The notes beneath the pieces were generated by a model, which did not search any database, was not told where the DNA came from, and saw nothing but the letters and a program-made list of their open reading frames with translations. From NCBI GenBank assembly GCA_021814835.1, contig JAKAHO010000001.1:2225-59615 (forward strand): 57,391 bases of DNA, in the 5' to 3' direction. The stretch's first letter is position 1, and each line of letters begins with the position of its first letter. The stretch is from a bacterium (GTDB taxonomy: Bacteria > Patescibacteriota > Minisyncoccia > UBA6257 > GWB1-50-10). The position numbers and the translations under genes are program-made. Shown here one piece after another: positions 23,875 to 31,971 of this stretch.

Positions 23875-23903
23875 TTGACTGATTTACAGATATGTTTTAA
23901 TAT
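23875..23903 (+). promoter_or_regulatory. promoter of the 107-aa accessory gene
   Basis: TTGACT, 17-base spacer, TAATAT; the leader contains GGGAGG just before the ATG at 23933. Confidence 0.6.
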
Positions 23904-23932
23904 CTGACCAGTTCAAGGAAAGGGAGGTAACC

Positions 23933-24256
23933 ATGTTCGGAATCAAGAAGATGTTCTTCGAAAGAAAGCGTCAAAGGGCTCTCGGTGAGTTGCGGTTGGA
24001 GCTCCAAAACGCTGGGTTCGCCCTGTGGCCGCATCTCGACTCGAAGATGAAGGTCGTAGAGCTTGGAGCGGAGATTGGCATCCTCATGGGCGACCCCACG
24101 AACTCGGGGTTCAAAGAGGAAAAGTCGATCGATGTGATCCATTACATCAGCACGCAGGTTGCTACGAAGCACGGCCTTGCGTCCATCGGTCAAGGACCCG
24201 TGTGCGTCGAACATGCCGTTCTCGTGGCGTACTGCGGCTTTCGGCGCGCCGCGTAG
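23933..24256 (+). CDS. unknown soluble protein (107 aa), GC-rich accessory gene
   Basis: 107 residues, starting with an amphipathic basic helix (FGIKKMFFERKRQRALGELRLEL). The middle reads KMKVVELGAEIGILMGDP. No signal peptide or membrane helix. AAGGGAGG lies 6 bases ahead of the ATG. No family recognised. Confidence 0.6.
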   Translation: MFGIKKMFFERKRQRALGELRLELQNAGFALWPHLDSKMKVVELGAEIGILMGDPTNSGFKEEKSIDVIHYISTQVATKHGLASIGQGPVCVEHAVLVAYCGFRRAA

Positions 24257-24275
24257 GTACATCGCTGATATTTCG

Positions 24276-24306
24276 GCCACCCTAGCCCAAGGGTGGCTTT
24301 TTCTTT
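24276..24306 (+). terminator. terminator after the 107-aa accessory gene
   Basis: GCCACCCT, loop, AGGGTGGC, then TTTTTCTTTC. Confidence 0.85.
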
Positions 24307-24351
24307 CAAAAAGATTTCCATCACATTAAGTTATTGCACTAATCGGTGAAA

Positions 24352-24381
24352 ACAAAAAAACCAGTTGTAAAGGACAACTGG
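24352..24381 (-). terminator. terminator of the 104-aa/membrane protein operon
   Basis: On the - strand CCAGTTGT/ACAACTGG followed by TTTTTTT. Confidence 0.85.
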
Positions 24382-24396
24382 CAAACCTTCTGACTC

Positions 24397-24711
24397 CTAC
24401 TCGGGAGTCATCAGCATCTTCTGCAAAAACACCTTCGCATCACGTGCGACCTCTGCGTCGGGCGCAATCGCGTCGACGAAATCGGGGAGCTCGATATGGA
24501 GGCAAATTGCTTCCATGTCGGGCAGATAGTCGCTGTAGGTGTGGTATGCATGCATGAGTATCATCCCCACGCTCTGCGCGGTCTTCGCCGAGCCCGCGTA
24601 ATCGAGGATTTTGGGGTAGAACCGCGCCCGCAACTTCACGTCATCATTCACCGCGAGTAGGCGCGCGAGCATCTCATCGCGCTGAGGCAGGGTAATCACT
24701 TTTCCAGTCAT
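24397..24711 (-). CDS. unknown soluble protein (104 aa), GC-rich accessory gene
   Basis: 104 residues, mostly helical (QRDEMLARLLAVNDDVKLRARF; SAKTAQSVGMILMHAYHTY). AGGAAAGG lies ahead of the ATG. It follows the membrane protein gene by 16 bp on the same strand, so the two are probably cotranscribed. No family recognised. Confidence 0.6.
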   Translation of the reverse strand: MTGKVITLPQRDEMLARLLAVNDDVKLRARFYPKILDYAGSAKTAQSVGMILMHAYHTYSDYLPDMEAICLHIELPDFVDAIAPDAEVARDAKVFLQKMLMTPE

Positions 24712-24727
24712 GGAGTTCCTTTCCTGG

Positions 24728-25300
24728 TTAGCGCGCGCACTTCAATGCATACGCGCGGACGTAGAGAATGTACGCCATCACGATGCCGATGAGGGCATAA
24801 ACGATAGGCTGAGCGAGGTCCATGAGCGACCAGCGGGAAATGCTCATAAACGTGAACACGCTCGAAACAAGCGTCATCGTCCACGCGAGCTTGTCCTCGC
24901 GGGCCGGGTTCTCCCACGCCGAGACGAACGTGGGAATCGAGCCCACGAACATCACGAAGAGGCTCGTCACGACCCCGAATTCGGGGCTGTCGAATACCTG
25001 CCAGAGCGCGATGCCGAAAAGCGCCGCACTAAAGCAAAAAATATCGAGCGGTTTCCACGCGGACGTGCCGAACTTCAACGCGAGCCCCGCGATGAGCAAA
25101 CCGCCGATTGTGGCAGCAAGTACTTGGCCATTCACCGCACCCCTCACCCACATCCCCGAGAGGATGATGGAGTCGAGCGTCGCCCAGATAATCCACGTGG
25201 TCTTCGAGGGCTGGGTCTTTCTCCGCAGAATTGCGGCCGCGTAGGGAATGATGCTTGCGAGAGCGATAAGCCCCGCGAGGACCGAGAACACTTGTTTCAT
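24728..25300 (-). CDS. multi-helix membrane protein with PQ-loop-like repeats
   Basis: 190 residues with six or seven predicted helices. ASIIPYAAAILRRKTQPSKTTWIIW and GSIPTFVSAWENPAREDKLAW look like two copies of a P-x-x-x-x-x-x-x-PS/E-x-W motif reminiscent of PQ-loop/SemiSWEET transporters. A transport role is plausible but not shown. GGGAGGCG precedes the ATG and TTGCAA-17-TTTAAT lies upstream. Confidence 0.7.
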   Translation of the reverse strand: MKQVFSVLAGLIALASIIPYAAAILRRKTQPSKTTWIIWATLDSIILSGMWVRGAVNGQVLAATIGGLLIAGLALKFGTSAWKPLDIFCFSAALFGIALWQVFDSPEFGVVTSLFVMFVGSIPTFVSAWENPAREDKLAWTMTLVSSVFTFMSISRWSLMDLAQPIVYALIGIVMAYILYVRAYALKCAR

Positions 25301-25376
25301 TTGGCGCCTCCCAAGATGCGAGCAGGAAAGTTCTTACATCATTAAACAGCGTTCGCGGATGCGTTGCAAGATTACA

Positions 25377-25446
25377 TAGCCAAGCATACCCGCATTGCGG
25401 AGCATACCCGCATTGCGGAGCAGAGAAGCCCGTGATATGCTTAGCC
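25377..25446. promoter_or_regulatory. inverted repeat with tandem 18-bp repeat upstream of marR (candidate operator)
   Basis: Outer arms TAGCCAAGCATA and TATGCTTAGCCTA are complementary apart from one inserted base. Between them AGCATACCCGCATTGCGG is repeated twice in tandem (25383-25418), each unit with a CCGCA-T-TGCGG palindrome. It ends 35 bp before the MarR-type gene and may be its operator. Confidence 0.45.
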
Positions 25447-25480
25447 TACCTAACAATTCGCGGTTTGAAGCGTTAACACA

Positions 25481-25915
25481 ATGAAAAAACGACCACTAAT
25501 GCCGATCGGCGATTCCTCGCTGGAAGAAACTCTTTTTGCTTTCCGCAGGAAACTGATGGAAACGGTACGCAAGGAGGCGGGGGGGTTACAATTCCCGATA
25601 TCGCAAATAGATACGCTCTCCTACATCGCCGAAAAGGGAAACCCTTCAATGAAGGAAATCGCGGGCCACTTGGGCATCACCCCGCCCTCCGCCACGGCAA
25701 TCGTGGAAACTATGCAGAAAAAGGAACTCGTAACGCGGGTATCGGAAAACAAAGACAGGAGAACGATTCGAGTAACGCTGACGCCGAAGGCTTGGAAATT
25801 CTTCAAATCATTCCACAAAATCAAATTCGGAATATTCACAAAAATGCTCTCGAAGCTGGGAGAAAAGGAACGAAAACAACTGGTAACCATACTCAACATC
25901 ATTATTAAAGAATAA
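25481..25915 (+). CDS. MarR-family transcriptional regulator
   Basis: 144 residues with the MarR winged helix: ISQIDTLSYIAEKGNPSMKEIA, recognition helix ITPPSATAIVETMQKKELV, and wing SENKDRRTIRVTLTPKAWKF. Dimer helices flank it. First gene of an operon with two HlyD-type proteins and a DHA2 transporter, 2 bp before the next ATG, so it likely represses the pump until a drug or phenolic ligand binds. Confidence 0.93.
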   Translation: MKKRPLMPIGDSSLEETLFAFRRKLMETVRKEAGGLQFPISQIDTLSYIAEKGNPSMKEIAGHLGITPPSATAIVETMQKKELVTRVSENKDRRTIRVTLTPKAWKFFKSFHKIKFGIFTKMLSKLGEKERKQLVTILNIIIKE

Positions 25916-25917
25916 CC

Positions 25918-27051
25918 ATGAAACATCACATCAAAAAAGTATTGCTGACGCCGAAACTCGCAATCGGCATCGCATCGGGCATTGCGGTGGTGGTAGGCAT
26001 AACGGCGGTTGTTATGCATCAAAGGACACAGGCAGAACGGTTCGCGGAAATCAACGGGATCCAGCCATCGGTTATCAGCGGATATGACAACAGCAAAACG
26101 CCCAAGGACATTGTCCTCGCGTTTCCTGTGGGAGGCCGCGTAAAAAGCGTATCGGTAAAAATCGGCGACACAGTGACAGCAGGCACAGTATTGGCGAGCC
26201 TCGATGCGGGCAATGCGATAGGGGCAATCAACCAAGCAAAGGCGGCATACCTCGTCGCAAAAACCGCATACGACAGGCTCGTAAGCGGCGCATCAACGCC
26301 CGATATAGAAGTGACGCAGGCGGCGGTTGATTCGGCGTCCACCGCACTCGACAATGCGAAGCAAAATTTAGTGCGTGATATTACGACGGCGCACAACAGC
26401 GTGAACTCGGCAGTGGTAGCGAATACCAATGTCTTATTCTCCAACCCGCAGTCAACGTCGCTTCAGTTCAATTTCCCCGGTACCGTGCAAACGAACCAGC
26501 AGTTAGTTATAAACGTAACGAACGAGCGCATTAAAATAAATGCCGACTTGGACGCGTGGCAAAACGAAATCGCTTCACTGAACTCATCGAACGTGGATGC
26601 GGTGGTCTCAGACTCAGTCGCATATATGGGAACAGTGCGTTCATATTTAACCGACGTGATAACGCTTTTGAGCTCGTACACGCAGGCGACCGCAGGAGGG
26701 AGCCAGTCAACAATAACGGCGGCACTCGGCGGAGTAACGTCGGCAAAAGCCTCAGTTGATGGCGCATATCTTTCCGTTACGAACGACGTACAGCAGATTA
26801 AAAGCGCAAAGGCGGGACTTGATCAGGCAAAAGCATCGCTTGCTCTGAAGCAGGCCCCCGCACGCACGGAAGACGTGGCGATTGCGGCAGCGCAGGTGCA
26901 GAGCACACAGGGCGCGCTCCAGATTGCGCAGAGCGTTTACAACAACATGCTCATCATCGCTCCCGTCGACGGAAAAATTATTAACGTCTCCGTAACCGCG
27001 GGGCAAATTGCAACACCCAACACGGGCGCAATCGAAATCGTATCGCAATAA
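25918..27051 (+). CDS. HlyD/EmrA-family efflux adaptor
   Basis: 377 residues: an N-terminal membrane anchor (about 15-35), a lipoyl half (FPVGGRVKSVSVKIGDTVTAGT), a long Ala-rich coiled coil (about 90-320) and the second lipoyl half (YNNMLIIAPVDGKIINVSVTAGQ), ending soon after with no beta-barrel domain. It may work with the second, barrel-bearing HlyD-type protein encoded 15 bp downstream. Its coiled coil resembles the adaptor at the window start in composition. Confidence 0.88.
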   Translation: MKHHIKKVLLTPKLAIGIASGIAVVVGITAVVMHQRTQAERFAEINGIQPSVISGYDNSKTPKDIVLAFPVGGRVKSVSVKIGDTVTAGTVLASLDAGNAIGAINQAKAAYLVAKTAYDRLVSGASTPDIEVTQAAVDSASTALDNAKQNLVRDITTAHNSVNSAVVANTNVLFSNPQSTSLQFNFPGTVQTNQQLVINVTNERIKINADLDAWQNEIASLNSSNVDAVVSDSVAYMGTVRSYLTDVITLLSSYTQATAGGSQSTITAALGGVTSAKASVDGAYLSVTNDVQQIKSAKAGLDQAKASLALKQAPARTEDVAIAAAQVQSTQGALQIAQSVYNNMLIIAPVDGKIINVSVTAGQIATPNTGAIEIVSQ

Positions 27052-27065
27052 CACCATCCAATACT

Positions 27066-27710
27066 ATGAACGAAATAACGAATGTAAAAAAAGAAAGTAT
27101 GTTTACGCACCCCATTGCGCAAAGCGTTATGGGTATTGTGGCGGTCTCCCTGTTGCTCGGCGGATTCCTGTACTGGGAAACAAATGCGGGAACGCTCTTC
27201 ATTGAAAACTCGGAAATAAACGCGCCCATTATCAATATGTCGCCGACGACTCCCGGAACGCTCAACGAGCTTTATGTGAAGGAAGGGGAGACGATTGCCG
27301 CGAATACTCCCGTAGCACTCATCGGCACGGGCGTTATCACTTCAAAACAGAGCGGAATTATTTTGAGCGTCTCAAACAACATCGGCGCGTACATTAACCC
27401 CGGAACCACGGTGGTTTCGATGATGCACCCCGAAGATATGCGCGTTATCGGCGCGATTGAAGAAACGAAAGGCTTGGAGCTCATCAAAGCGGGACAGAAA
27501 GCCTCATTTACGGTTGATACGTACGGAAGCAAGGAGTATGTCGGCGTAGTGGAAAGCGTAAGCCAGACATCCGTCGACACAGGCGTAGTGTTCTCAATTT
27601 CCGACAAGCGCCCGACGAAAAAATTCAACGTAAAAGTGCGCTTTAACGTTGCCGATTATCCTGAATTGAGGAACGGAATGTCGGCGAAGATAACGGTCTA
27701 CACGAAATAG
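27066..27710 (+). CDS. second HlyD/EmrA-like efflux protein, without a long coiled coil
   Basis: 214 residues: a membrane anchor (SVMGIVAVSLLLGGFLYW), a single lipoyl-like domain (TPGTLNELYVKEGETIAANTPVALIG, SGIILSVSNNIGAYINPG) and a barrel-like part (KAGQKASFTVDTYGSKEYVGVVESV). It lacks the hairpin of typical EmrA. Placed between the first adaptor and the DHA2 pump, it probably completes the adaptor assembly. Confidence 0.85.
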   Translation: MNEITNVKKESMFTHPIAQSVMGIVAVSLLLGGFLYWETNAGTLFIENSEINAPIINMSPTTPGTLNELYVKEGETIAANTPVALIGTGVITSKQSGIILSVSNNIGAYINPGTTVVSMMHPEDMRVIGAIEETKGLELIKAGQKASFTVDTYGSKEYVGVVESVSQTSVDTGVVFSISDKRPTKKFNVKVRFNVADYPELRNGMSAKITVYTK

Positions 27711-27715
27711 CGCGT

Positions 27716-29206
27716 ATGGAAGAAGGCGGAAAGAAACACTCCAATCTGCAGTGGTGGATATTGCTTACCGTAATTGTGGGCACGTTTTTGGGCCGTCTCG
27801 ACCAGACGATTGTAAACCTCGCGCTTCCTAAAATTATCAACGACTTCGGTATTACCGTTTCGGCGGCAGGCTGGATTGCGACCGCATACATTCTTGCAAA
27901 CGCGGTGTTCGTTCCCATTTGGGGCAAGCTCGGCGACACGATAGGCAGAAAAAAGGTATACATCTGGGGCTTCAGTATATTTATTCTGGGATCCGTGCTC
28001 GCAGGGCTCTCATGGAACCTTTCCTCAATGATTGCGTTCCGCATTATTCAGGCAATCGCAGGCTCCGCGGACTATCCGACCGCAATGGCAATTCTCGCGG
28101 TGACATTCAAAGAGGGTAAGGAGCGTGCGCAGGCCTTGGGCATCTGGTCATCTTCGTTTGCGGCCGCAGTAGTATTCGGTCCGCTCTTGGGCGGTCCGCT
28201 TATCGATAATTTCGGCTGGCGCTCCGTATTCCTTATCAACCTTCCGCTCGGACTGCTCGGCATTGCAATGGCAATGCAGTTTATCAACGAATCGCGCTCG
28301 GAAGTAAAAACAAAATTCTTCGACTGGTGGGGCGCGTTCGCATTGGGAGGCATGCTCTCCTCGCTCGTCTTGGTGCTCGACAAGGGCTACGACTGGGGTT
28401 GGACTTCGGTTGAAAGCATAATCTGCTACTTCCTTATCGTGGCGTTCCTCGCAATCTTCGTAAAGATAGAGAAGAACGTTCCCGAACCGATTGTCGACCT
28501 CAAATTTTTCAAAATTCCCGCATTCGTAAATACCCTCGCCAACAACTTCGTTGTCTTTATGGGTATGATGGGAGGAGTCTTTCTGATTCCCGTGTTCGCG
28601 CAAACATTTCTCGGGTACAACGCAACCGAAGCGGGCTACCTGTTTATTCCTATGGCGGCAGCAATGATGCTTGCGGCGCCTGTCGGCGGAATGCTCACGG
28701 GCAGAGTGCAGTCGCGCTATGTTATTTTTGCGAGCACAATCGTTGCGGCGCTTGGCATCTATCTGTTTTCGGGTCTCGACCCGCGGTCGGGCGCGCTTGA
28801 TATTATTATTCCTCTCTCCGTTATGGCGTTCGGGTTAGGGTTCGGAATGTCGCAGCGTACCAATATCATCGCCTCCGTCGTACCTCCGCAGGAAATCGGC
28901 ATCGCATCGTCCATCCTCGCGCTCGTCCGCAACATCTCAGGTGCGGTTGGCATCGCCATATTCGCAACAATTTTAAACAACAGAATTACCGCGAATGTGC
29001 TCTCCATCAATAGCTTCAGCAGGCTCTACAGCCGCGTGCCGTCGGATATTCAAAAATATATCGCGCTCATCGCGCTCAAAGCGCAGATAGATGCGTATGA
29101 CTATGTATTTATCGTTGCATCGCTTATCGTATTCTTGGGTTCATTCAGTATTCTTTTCCTGAAACTGAAAAACGAACGCACGGACGTGCACGTCCACGTT
29201 GAATAA
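27716..29206 (+). CDS. DHA2-family (EmrB-like) multidrug efflux MFS transporter
   Basis: 496 residues with 14 predicted helices. Signatures: LGRLDQTIVNLALPKI in helix 1, motif A GKLGDTIGRKKVY, WIATAYILANAV, and antiporter motif C region AVVFGPLLGGPL. It would export hydrophobic compounds with proton antiport. Starts 5 bp after the second adaptor gene and closes the operon at a terminator. Confidence 0.95.
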   Translation: MEEGGKKHSNLQWWILLTVIVGTFLGRLDQTIVNLALPKIINDFGITVSAAGWIATAYILANAVFVPIWGKLGDTIGRKKVYIWGFSIFILGSVLAGLSWNLSSMIAFRIIQAIAGSADYPTAMAILAVTFKEGKERAQALGIWSSSFAAAVVFGPLLGGPLIDNFGWRSVFLINLPLGLLGIAMAMQFINESRSEVKTKFFDWWGAFALGGMLSSLVLVLDKGYDWGWTSVESIICYFLIVAFLAIFVKIEKNVPEPIVDLKFFKIPAFVNTLANNFVVFMGMMGGVFLIPVFAQTFLGYNATEAGYLFIPMAAAMMLAAPVGGMLTGRVQSRYVIFASTIVAALGIYLFSGLDPRSGALDIIIPLSVMAFGLGFGMSQRTNIIASVVPPQEIGIASSILALVRNISGAVGIAIFATILNNRITANVLSINSFSRLYSRVPSDIQKYIALIALKAQIDAYDYVFIVASLIVFLGSFSILFLKLKNERTDVHVHVE

Positions 29207-29236
29207 AAAAACCGCCCCTCGGGGCGGTTTTTATTT
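29204..29236. terminator. bidirectional terminator after the efflux operon
   Basis: AAACCGCCCC/GGGGCGGTTT stem flanked by A-run and T-run; serves the efflux operon and the convergent anchored-protein gene. Confidence 0.9.
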
Positions 29237-29239
29237 GCA

Positions 29240-29725
29240 CTACTGGGGGCTGACCTGCAACTTAAGCGAAATCTTGCTGTTGCACATCGCGTCATATACT
29301 CCCGCATGGTCCACGGTAATAATCTGGAAACCTTTGCCGGGAATCGCGTACGTCTTGTCCCAGAACACCATATTCGCAGTAACATTAGAAGCATTCTCAA
29401 CCATCATCTTCGTGCCGACGCGGAAGATAAAGTTCATCGGGAACCCGACGCAATCCTGAAGCGATGTATAGAGACTTTTTCCTGAATAATACCTGTACGC
29501 TTCTGCGCGAGTAAGCGCGGTGCCCGTTGTTGCTTTCGGCGCGGGAGCGGGGGTTACGGTTACGGGCGCTGAAGGCGCGGGCGTACCCGTTCCGACTGAC
29601 GGGGTGGAAGTCGCGGCCGGCGCCGTATATTCCGATGCAGGCTTGCTGAAATACATACCGAGTACAATGCCGACAACCAATATAATGGCGCCGACGGCAA
29701 CCATTTGAATCATCTTTTTATCCAT
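29240..29725 (-). CDS. membrane-anchored protein with Pro/Thr linker, unknown function
   Basis: 161 residues: one N-terminal membrane segment (MVAVGAIILVVGIVLGMYFS), a Pro/Thr/Ala linker (about 30-65) and a C-terminal domain of about 95 residues with two cysteines (QDCVGF, DAMCNS). The layout is typical of cell-surface proteins exposed on a flexible stalk. No family recognised. Confidence 0.7.
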   Translation of the reverse strand: MDKKMIQMVAVGAIILVVGIVLGMYFSKPASEYTAPAATSTPSVGTGTPAPSAPVTVTPAPAPKATTGTALTRAEAYRYYSGKSLYTSLQDCVGFPMNFIFRVGTKMMVENASNVTANMVFWDKTYAIPGKGFQIITVDHAGVYDAMCNSKISLKLQVSPQ

Positions 29726-29761
29726 ATATTTATTCTATCAAATTCCGCATCTCCGCACATG

Positions 29762-29788
29762 AAAAACCCCCGCTGATTGCGCGGGGGC
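29762..29788 (-). terminator. terminator of the 179-aa unknown gene
   Basis: On the - strand CCCCCGC/GCGGGGG followed by TTTTTC. Confidence 0.8.
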
Positions 29789-29807
29789 TAAAAACTGCAT
29801 AAAAACG

Positions 29808-30347
29808 CTACCGCACGTCACGGAAGCAGAGAAGCGCGTGACGCGCATCCCAGTAACCGCTTCCCGCAAAGTGCGCGCACGAAAACTTGAACTCTGAGGG
29901 GTTCTCGCCGCCGCGACGCCGCAAAAACGGAACCGCGCGGTCATTGCCCGCAAACTCGGGGAGCGCATGCTTTTCGTCAAACGAAAGACAATGTTTTCCG
30001 TAGGGAAGCACTCCCTTGCCGAACTCCCATACAAGGGACGCGCCGTGCGCGCCGAGAAGTATGCCGTCCTGTTTCTTGAGAAACGCAATACATTCTGAAG
30101 AGGTCATCGGGCGGACGATGTGAAACACGTCCACTAGAAACTTCCGGCCCTGCGCGAGCCGCATCGACGCCCTCGAGAACTTCTTGTCGGTGATGAGCGC
30201 GCACAGGTCGTCATGCTTAAAATGGCGTCGATACTTCTTTCGAAACTCCGCAAGCCTCGTGTCATGGTTATAGCCGCGCGGAACCGTCAGGTGAAACCGG
30301 ACGGTAAGCGTAGGGCTCTGATGGGGCTGGATACGCGTGGATGCCAA
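29808..30347 (-). CDS. unknown basic protein (179 aa), GC-rich accessory gene
   Basis: 179 residues, Arg/His/Phe-rich. Stretches such as FRKKYRRHFKHDDLCALITDKKF and PFLRRRGGENPSEFKF stand out; no signal peptide. The frame opens with TTG at 30347, and AAGGCGG lies 6 bases upstream, so TTG is accepted as start. No family recognised. Confidence 0.55.
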   Translation of the reverse strand: MASTRIQPHQSPTLTVRFHLTVPRGYNHDTRLAEFRKKYRRHFKHDDLCALITDKKFSRASMRLAQGRKFLVDVFHIVRPMTSSECIAFLKKQDGILLGAHGASLVWEFGKGVLPYGKHCLSFDEKHALPEFAGNDRAVPFLRRRGGENPSEFKFSCAHFAGSGYWDARHALLCFRDVR

Positions 30348-30461
30348 GTGAATCCGCCTTTCTGTTGTGAATGAACAGGTGCCATGCTCCGTTCTCTCAA
30401 CGAAGTGAAGTACATTTACTCACGAAGACGTGCGCGCGTCAATATGGAGAATATATAAAAG

Positions 30462-30489
30462 AAAAGAACGCTATCCGTAGCGTTCTTTT
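30462..30489 (-). terminator. terminator overlapping the end of the dnaX-partner gene
   Basis: AAAAGAACGCTA/TAGCGTTCTTTT perfect stem; on the - strand the stop codon at 30471-30473 lies inside it and T residues follow. Confidence 0.8.
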
Positions 30490-30716
30490 AATTCTGCTAA
30501 TTGTTCCAGTAATTCTTCTTTCGTTTTCTCCTCGTCCTCGTTTTCCGCTACGCGTATCGCGTCGATTGCGAGGTCTCTCAGTTGTTTCGCAGTACCGTCC
30601 TGTTTGCTGATGAATTGAAAGATGGGTACCAGGGTCTCTGGGGGAACTTCGTAAATCTTCAAAATATTCTCCTCCAGCACCCGCACCACATCCTCGTTTA
30701 ATAAAACCCGTTTCAT
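30471..30716 (-). CDS. small helical protein coupled to dnaX
   Basis: 81 residues, acidic and helical: MKRVLLNEDVVRVLEENILK, IFQFISKQDGTAKQLRDLAIDA, then a Glu/Lys coiled-coil tail. Its ATG overlaps the dnaX stop (TAATG), so it is translated together with the clamp-loader subunit. No family recognised; it could bind the short DnaX (inference). Confidence 0.65.
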   Translation of the reverse strand: MKRVLLNEDVVRVLEENILKIYEVPPETLVPIFQFISKQDGTAKQLRDLAIDAIRVAENEDEEKTKEELLEQLAELKERYG

Positions 30717-31819
30717 TATTTCAGACTCTCAATAATCGCGACTTCCAAAGGAATAATAGGGAACTGGCTGTACTTCATCTGGCCGTAGGCGGCCATAAGC
30801 GCCTTAAGGAGGGCAATATGCTTGTCCTGGAAGCTTTTAGCGTGCGCCTCAAGCTTCGCCACGTGGTCGCTCATAAGCTCGCGCATAAACAGCGTTTTCA
30901 TTTCAGGATTGTAGCGGAGCACTGCCGCACGGCGGAGATATTGAATTAAATCCTTGGTAAATTGCACCACGTTGTATCCGCCGTCGTAAATCGAAGAGAG
31001 CGACTCAAGCGCCTTGGCAATATCTTTGTCGATAAGCATTCCCGCAAACGCATAGAGCTTATCAAAACCGACTTTCCCGACCATCGACTCTACATTTTGC
31101 AGGGTTACTTTCTCTCCCGAAAAACTCACAAGCTGGCCAAGCAATGATTCCGCATCGCGGAAGCTGCCCTCGGCGGAGGTTGCCACAAGCTCCAATGCCT
31201 CGGGGGAGATATCAATTTTTTCTTCTTTCGCGATGCGCTTCAGTTTTCCGACAAGGGTTTCGAGCGTAACGTGCTTAAAGTGGAACTGCTGAGTGCGCGA
31301 AACAATCGTCGCGGGCACGCGATCGGATTCAGTGGTCGCCAAAATCAAAATAACGTATGCAGGAGGCTCTTCAAGCGTTTTCAGCAACGCATTCCACGCA
31401 TCCTTTGTAAGCTGGTGCGCCTCGTCAATAATAAATACTTTGTATTTGCCTGAAGCGGGAGCAACACGCACGTTTTCTTTGAGATCGCGGATATCATCGA
31501 TACCGCGCGTTGAAGCCGCATCAATTTCAATCACATCGAGGTTATGACCCTCGTCGATTTCCGTGCACATTCGGCACGTGTTGCAGGGCTCACCCTTCGC
31601 GGCAAACTTTTTGTCCGTTCGGCGCGTTTCACAGTTTGCAATTTTTGCGATAAGACGCGCGGTGGTTGTTTTGCCCGTGCCACGAGGACCCGCAAATAAA
31701 TATGCGTGAGCCAAGCGGTCTTGTCTCGCAGCCTCGCGCAAAATATGCGAAATAGCATCCTGACCGAGGAGGTCTTCAAAGGTTGAGGGGCGATATTTTC
31801 GGTAAAGCGCACGCGACAT
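30716..31819 (-). CDS. dnaX: DNA polymerase III subunit gamma/tau, short gamma-like form
   Basis: 367 residues, clamp-loader AAA+ ATPase. RKYRPSTFEDLLGQDAI, Walker A GPRGTGKTTTARL, a zinc module (CETRR..., CNTCRMC), Walker B FIIDEAHQL, sensor 1 TTESDRVPATIVSRTQ. Domain III follows, but the long tau-specific tail is missing, so it corresponds to gamma. The start at 31819 (MSRALYRKYRP) fits a TATAAT box 9 bases upstream. Confidence 0.95.
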   Translation of the reverse strand: MSRALYRKYRPSTFEDLLGQDAISHILREAARQDRLAHAYLFAGPRGTGKTTTARLIAKIANCETRRTDKKFAAKGEPCNTCRMCTEIDEGHNLDVIEIDAASTRGIDDIRDLKENVRVAPASGKYKVFIIDEAHQLTKDAWNALLKTLEEPPAYVILILATTESDRVPATIVSRTQQFHFKHVTLETLVGKLKRIAKEEKIDISPEALELVATSAEGSFRDAESLLGQLVSFSGEKVTLQNVESMVGKVGFDKLYAFAGMLIDKDIAKALESLSSIYDGGYNVVQFTKDLIQYLRRAAVLRYNPEMKTLFMRELMSDHVAKLEAHAKSFQDKHIALLKALMAAYGQMKYSQFPIIPLEVAIIESLK

Positions 31820-31828
31820 ATAAATTGA

Positions 31829-31845
31829 ATTATACATGCTATACT
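31829..31845. promoter_or_regulatory. divergent -10 boxes of dnaX (-) and PEBP gene (+)
   Basis: TATAAT on the - strand (31834-31829) for dnaX and TATACT on the + strand (31840-31845) reading toward the PEBP gene. Confidence 0.55.
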
Positions 31846-31873
31846 AGAACAAATGAAGCGTGCGCAGGTATCG

Positions 31874-31903
31874 TCTCCCTACGGGAGATGTCCCGCAGGG
31901 ACA
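31874..31903 (+). promoter_or_regulatory. two adjacent 6-bp hairpins in the PEBP leader
   Basis: TCTCCC-TAC-GGGAGA is followed directly by TGTCCC-GCA-GGGACA. Both fall between the + strand -10 box and the PEBP start. Role unknown. Confidence 0.45.
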
Positions 31904-31971
31904 CACTTGCCATCATTCTCGGCTTCGTTTTTTGGCGGACACCGACCAGCACGACTGACATTACGAATAGT

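Noticed and set aside
24710..25345. 211-codon open frame on the + strand
   Set aside because: Antisense to the PQ-loop-like membrane protein; composition is Arg/Glu-rich as expected for a shadow frame.
25383..25418. Tandem 18-bp repeat as CRISPR or attachment site
   Set aside because: Only two units, no spacers, no integrase nearby; better explained as an operator region.
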